From positions 1 to 7,443 of the forward strand of contig JAAZFA010000306.1 in NCBI GenBank assembly GCA_012511995.1: a stretch of DNA of 7,443 nucleotides, in the 5' to 3' direction. Source of the stretch: Thermoproteota archaeon. GTDB lineage: Archaea > Thermoproteota > Bathyarchaeia > Bathyarchaeales > Bathycorpusculaceae. Each line of letters opens with the position of its first letter. Position 1 is the first letter of the stretch. The position numbers and the translations under genes were made by a program. Of this stretch, positions 6,608 through 7,443 are shown in pieces. A model generated the notes under the pieces. That model was given only the letters and a program-made list of their open reading frames with translations. It was not told the DNA's origin and searched no databases.

Positions 6608-7000
6608 ATAGCTCCCCACCGCTGCTAGCTGTTTCAACACATCAGAAACCCGTCCCCACAATTCAGCATCGTCTTTTTAAAGAGCCACAATCTCGGTTGG
6701 GTATACGCCGTAGGTATTGGCATGTATGGCAACCTAGTTAAAGTCGGCCGCGCACCTGCGTTGCAGGGAAACCAGCTCCCGGACGGGAGAGAGGTCAATT
6801 GCAGGATATAGCCGTTTAAACACATCTTTCGGATATAGGCCCCTGGTATTGCTTATCCCGGCCATACGCTGACGAATGGTGTTCAGCTCGTCCTCGGTCA
6901 CCATAACATGCAGATGAATGCCGCGTTTACGCTGGTAGGCGATCACCGTTACAGATCTCGGCTCCGTTTGCGCAGGGGATGCGTTAACACATTCTCTCAT
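6608..7000 (-). pseudogene. mobC: mobC remnant, copy 2 (stops and frameshift pair)
   Basis: The minus strand encodes most of a MobC protein: KRGIHLHVMVTEDEL and NTIRQRMAGISN, then, in a neighbouring frame over about 6797-6843, GAYIRKMCLNGYILQL, then SPVRELVSLQRRC, VAIHANTYGVYPTEIVAL, and AELWGRVSDVLKQLAAV. An extra base near 6843 and a missing one near 6797 shift and restore the frame. In-frame stops are TAG at 6734-6736 (where Gln is usual) and TAA at 6677-6679 (where Lys is usual). The upstream ATG at 7000 has no ribosome binding site, and the first ~22 residues do not look like MobC. It differs from copy 1 in reaching beyond 6875 into the N-terminal part, so it is the more complete copy. 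It is a relic of a conjugative or mobilisable element; the relaxase that normally follows is gone, with ietAS in its place. Confidence 0.8.
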
Positions 7001-7085
7001 ATTATGTATGCTAGACAGTGGGACAGCCCCCTCTCCGGGGACTACAATGTGCTGTAAACAGCTCCATTAAGGCAGCCCTTGTCTT

Positions 7086-7294
7086 CCCTTCGACCCCGCT
7101 TCGCCGCGGACCAAGGTTCAGTCCCCCAGTCGCCACAGCCTGTTTCGTCCCCAGAGGTTCAGCGGCGCAGTGTCAATATTTAACCGTTTGAATCTATTAT
7201 CAGTTGTCATGTCGCTTCACCTCTTATTTTGCCGTATCACTACTAAATGATTTAACCATAACAAATCAGTCACTTCAATTGATGAGAGAGGAAA
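7086..7294. repeat. outer direct repeat, right copy
   Basis: Nearly identical to 301-509 in direct orientation. It is followed within ~12 bp by the promoter of the HEPN-like gene, so this end joins the host flank, as the left copy follows the CFI-box gene. The copies therefore enclose a ~6.6 kb segment that could be lost by homologous recombination, leaving one repeat between the two flanking genes. The 85 bp between mobC copy 2 and this repeat (7001-7085) holds only small inverted repeats such as GCTGTAAACAGC (7051-7062). Confidence 0.9.
7118..7210 (-). CDS. 30-residue ORF inside the outer repeat (right copy), hypothetical
   Basis: This is the second copy of the small ORF described at 333-425, identical in protein sequence. 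Here the ATG at 7210 is preceded by GAGGTGAAGCGAC, a good Shine-Dalgarno at normal distance, created by the single base difference between the repeat cores. A minus-strand promoter is not obvious; TTGTTA near 7261-7266 lacks a well-placed -10 box. Product unknown. Confidence 0.22.
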   Translation of the reverse strand: MTTDNRFKRLNIDTAPLNLWGRNRLWRLGD

Positions 7295-7305
7295 GATCGG
7301 CTATG

Positions 7306-7334
7306 TTGCCCGGCAATCAAAATCATTGTATAAT
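7306..7334 (+). promoter_or_regulatory. promoter of the HEPN-like gene
   Basis: TTGCCC (7306-7311), a 17 bp spacer and a perfect TATAAT (7329-7334) lie 32 bp upstream of the ATG at 7367. It starts just outside the right repeat copy, so it probably belongs to the host flank. Confidence 0.7.
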
Positions 7335-7366
7335 ATTTACAAATGCAATATCAAAGGGATGGTTCA

Positions 7367-7443
7367 ATGGAAACGAAAGATCTTATTGATTATTGGGTTA
7401 ACACGGCTGATAATGACTTTAATACCATGTTAAATCTCTTTAA
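7367..7443 (+). CDS. HEPN domain-containing protein, N-terminal end only (partial)
   Basis: Only 25 codons are in the window: METKDLIDYWVNTADNDF followed by NTMLNLF, running off the right edge. An acidic start, a W in the first helix and the 'A-x-x-D-x-x-T/A-M' helix are typical of the first HEPN helix as found in small HEPN proteins paired with MNT nucleotidyltransferases (toxin-antitoxin modules). The catalytic R-x4-6-H motif would lie downstream, so RNase activity cannot be judged. AAAGGGA (7353-7359) is 7 nt before the ATG and a good promoter lies upstream, so this is the start. The partner MNT gene, if present, must lie downstream, since upstream there is only repeat sequence. Confidence 0.7.
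   Translation, partial: METKDLIDYWVNTADNDFNTMLNLF

Noticed and set aside
6347..6661. 104-codon minus-strand open frame upstream of and overlapping ietA
   Set aside because: Its first ~15 residues are the C-terminus of mobC copy 2, in the mobC frame after an in-frame stop. The rest is read-through into the ietAS promoter and the start of ietA in another frame.
7021..7062. terminator between mobC copy 2 and the right repeat
   Set aside because: The short CCCC/GGGG and GCTGT/ACAGC inverted repeats have weak stems and no T-run in either direction.
7204..7389. 61-codon plus-strand open frame
   Set aside because: It runs through the repeat, across the HEPN promoter and into the HEPN start in a different frame. 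It has no ribosome binding site and no family resemblance.

Overview
The window looks like a piece of a Firmicutes (Bacillota) chromosome in which a decayed integrative/conjugative element carries defence-type cargo. The evidence is strong AGGAGG-type ribosome binding sites, sigma-A style promoters, and remnants of two gene families typical of Firmicutes conjugative elements (MobC and CD1845). A Negativicutes host (Sporomusa/Pelosinus-like) would fit, but that is a guess. By eye the cargo genes are clearly AT-rich and the flanks and element remnants are richer in GC, which suggests separate origins.

Layout: (1) 1-222, the 3' end of a CFI-box-CTERM-like membrane-anchored protein (+). (2) 301-509, the left copy of a ~209 bp direct repeat. 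(3) 485-919, a chimeric, decayed CD1845-like membrane protein (-). (4) 1153-2655, a 500-residue protein with a C-terminal PD-(D/E)XK nuclease motif (+), with its own promoter and a terminator hairpin. (5) 2699-2970, a broken mobC fragment (-). (6) 2978-6392, a two-gene operon on the minus strand: an AAA+ ATPase with a C-terminal helix-turn-helix, followed with an 8 bp overlap by an S8 subtilisin-like protease. This pair matches the IetAS system. (7) 6608-7000, a second broken mobC (-). (8) 7086-7294, the right copy of the direct repeat. (9) 7367-7443, the 5' end of a HEPN-type gene (+) behind a good promoter.

How it fits together: the outer repeats bracket the whole island and the two mobC fragments bracket ietAS, giving a nested structure in which recombination between repeats could delete or swap cargo. 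IetAS is known as a plasmid-stability locus and as an anti-phage system. In it the ATPase is presumed to sense or gate and the protease to be the effector. The PD-(D/E)XK protein is a plausible stand-alone nuclease effector next to it, and the HEPN gene is a likely toxin-type neighbour.

The points most worth checking are an Asn in place of the Walker A Thr/Ser in the ATPase, repeated operator-like sites over the ietAS promoter that could be targets of the ATPase's own HTH, and the uncharacterised N-terminal part of the nuclease-like protein. No tRNA, rRNA, CRISPR array or intact transposase or recombinase was seen.
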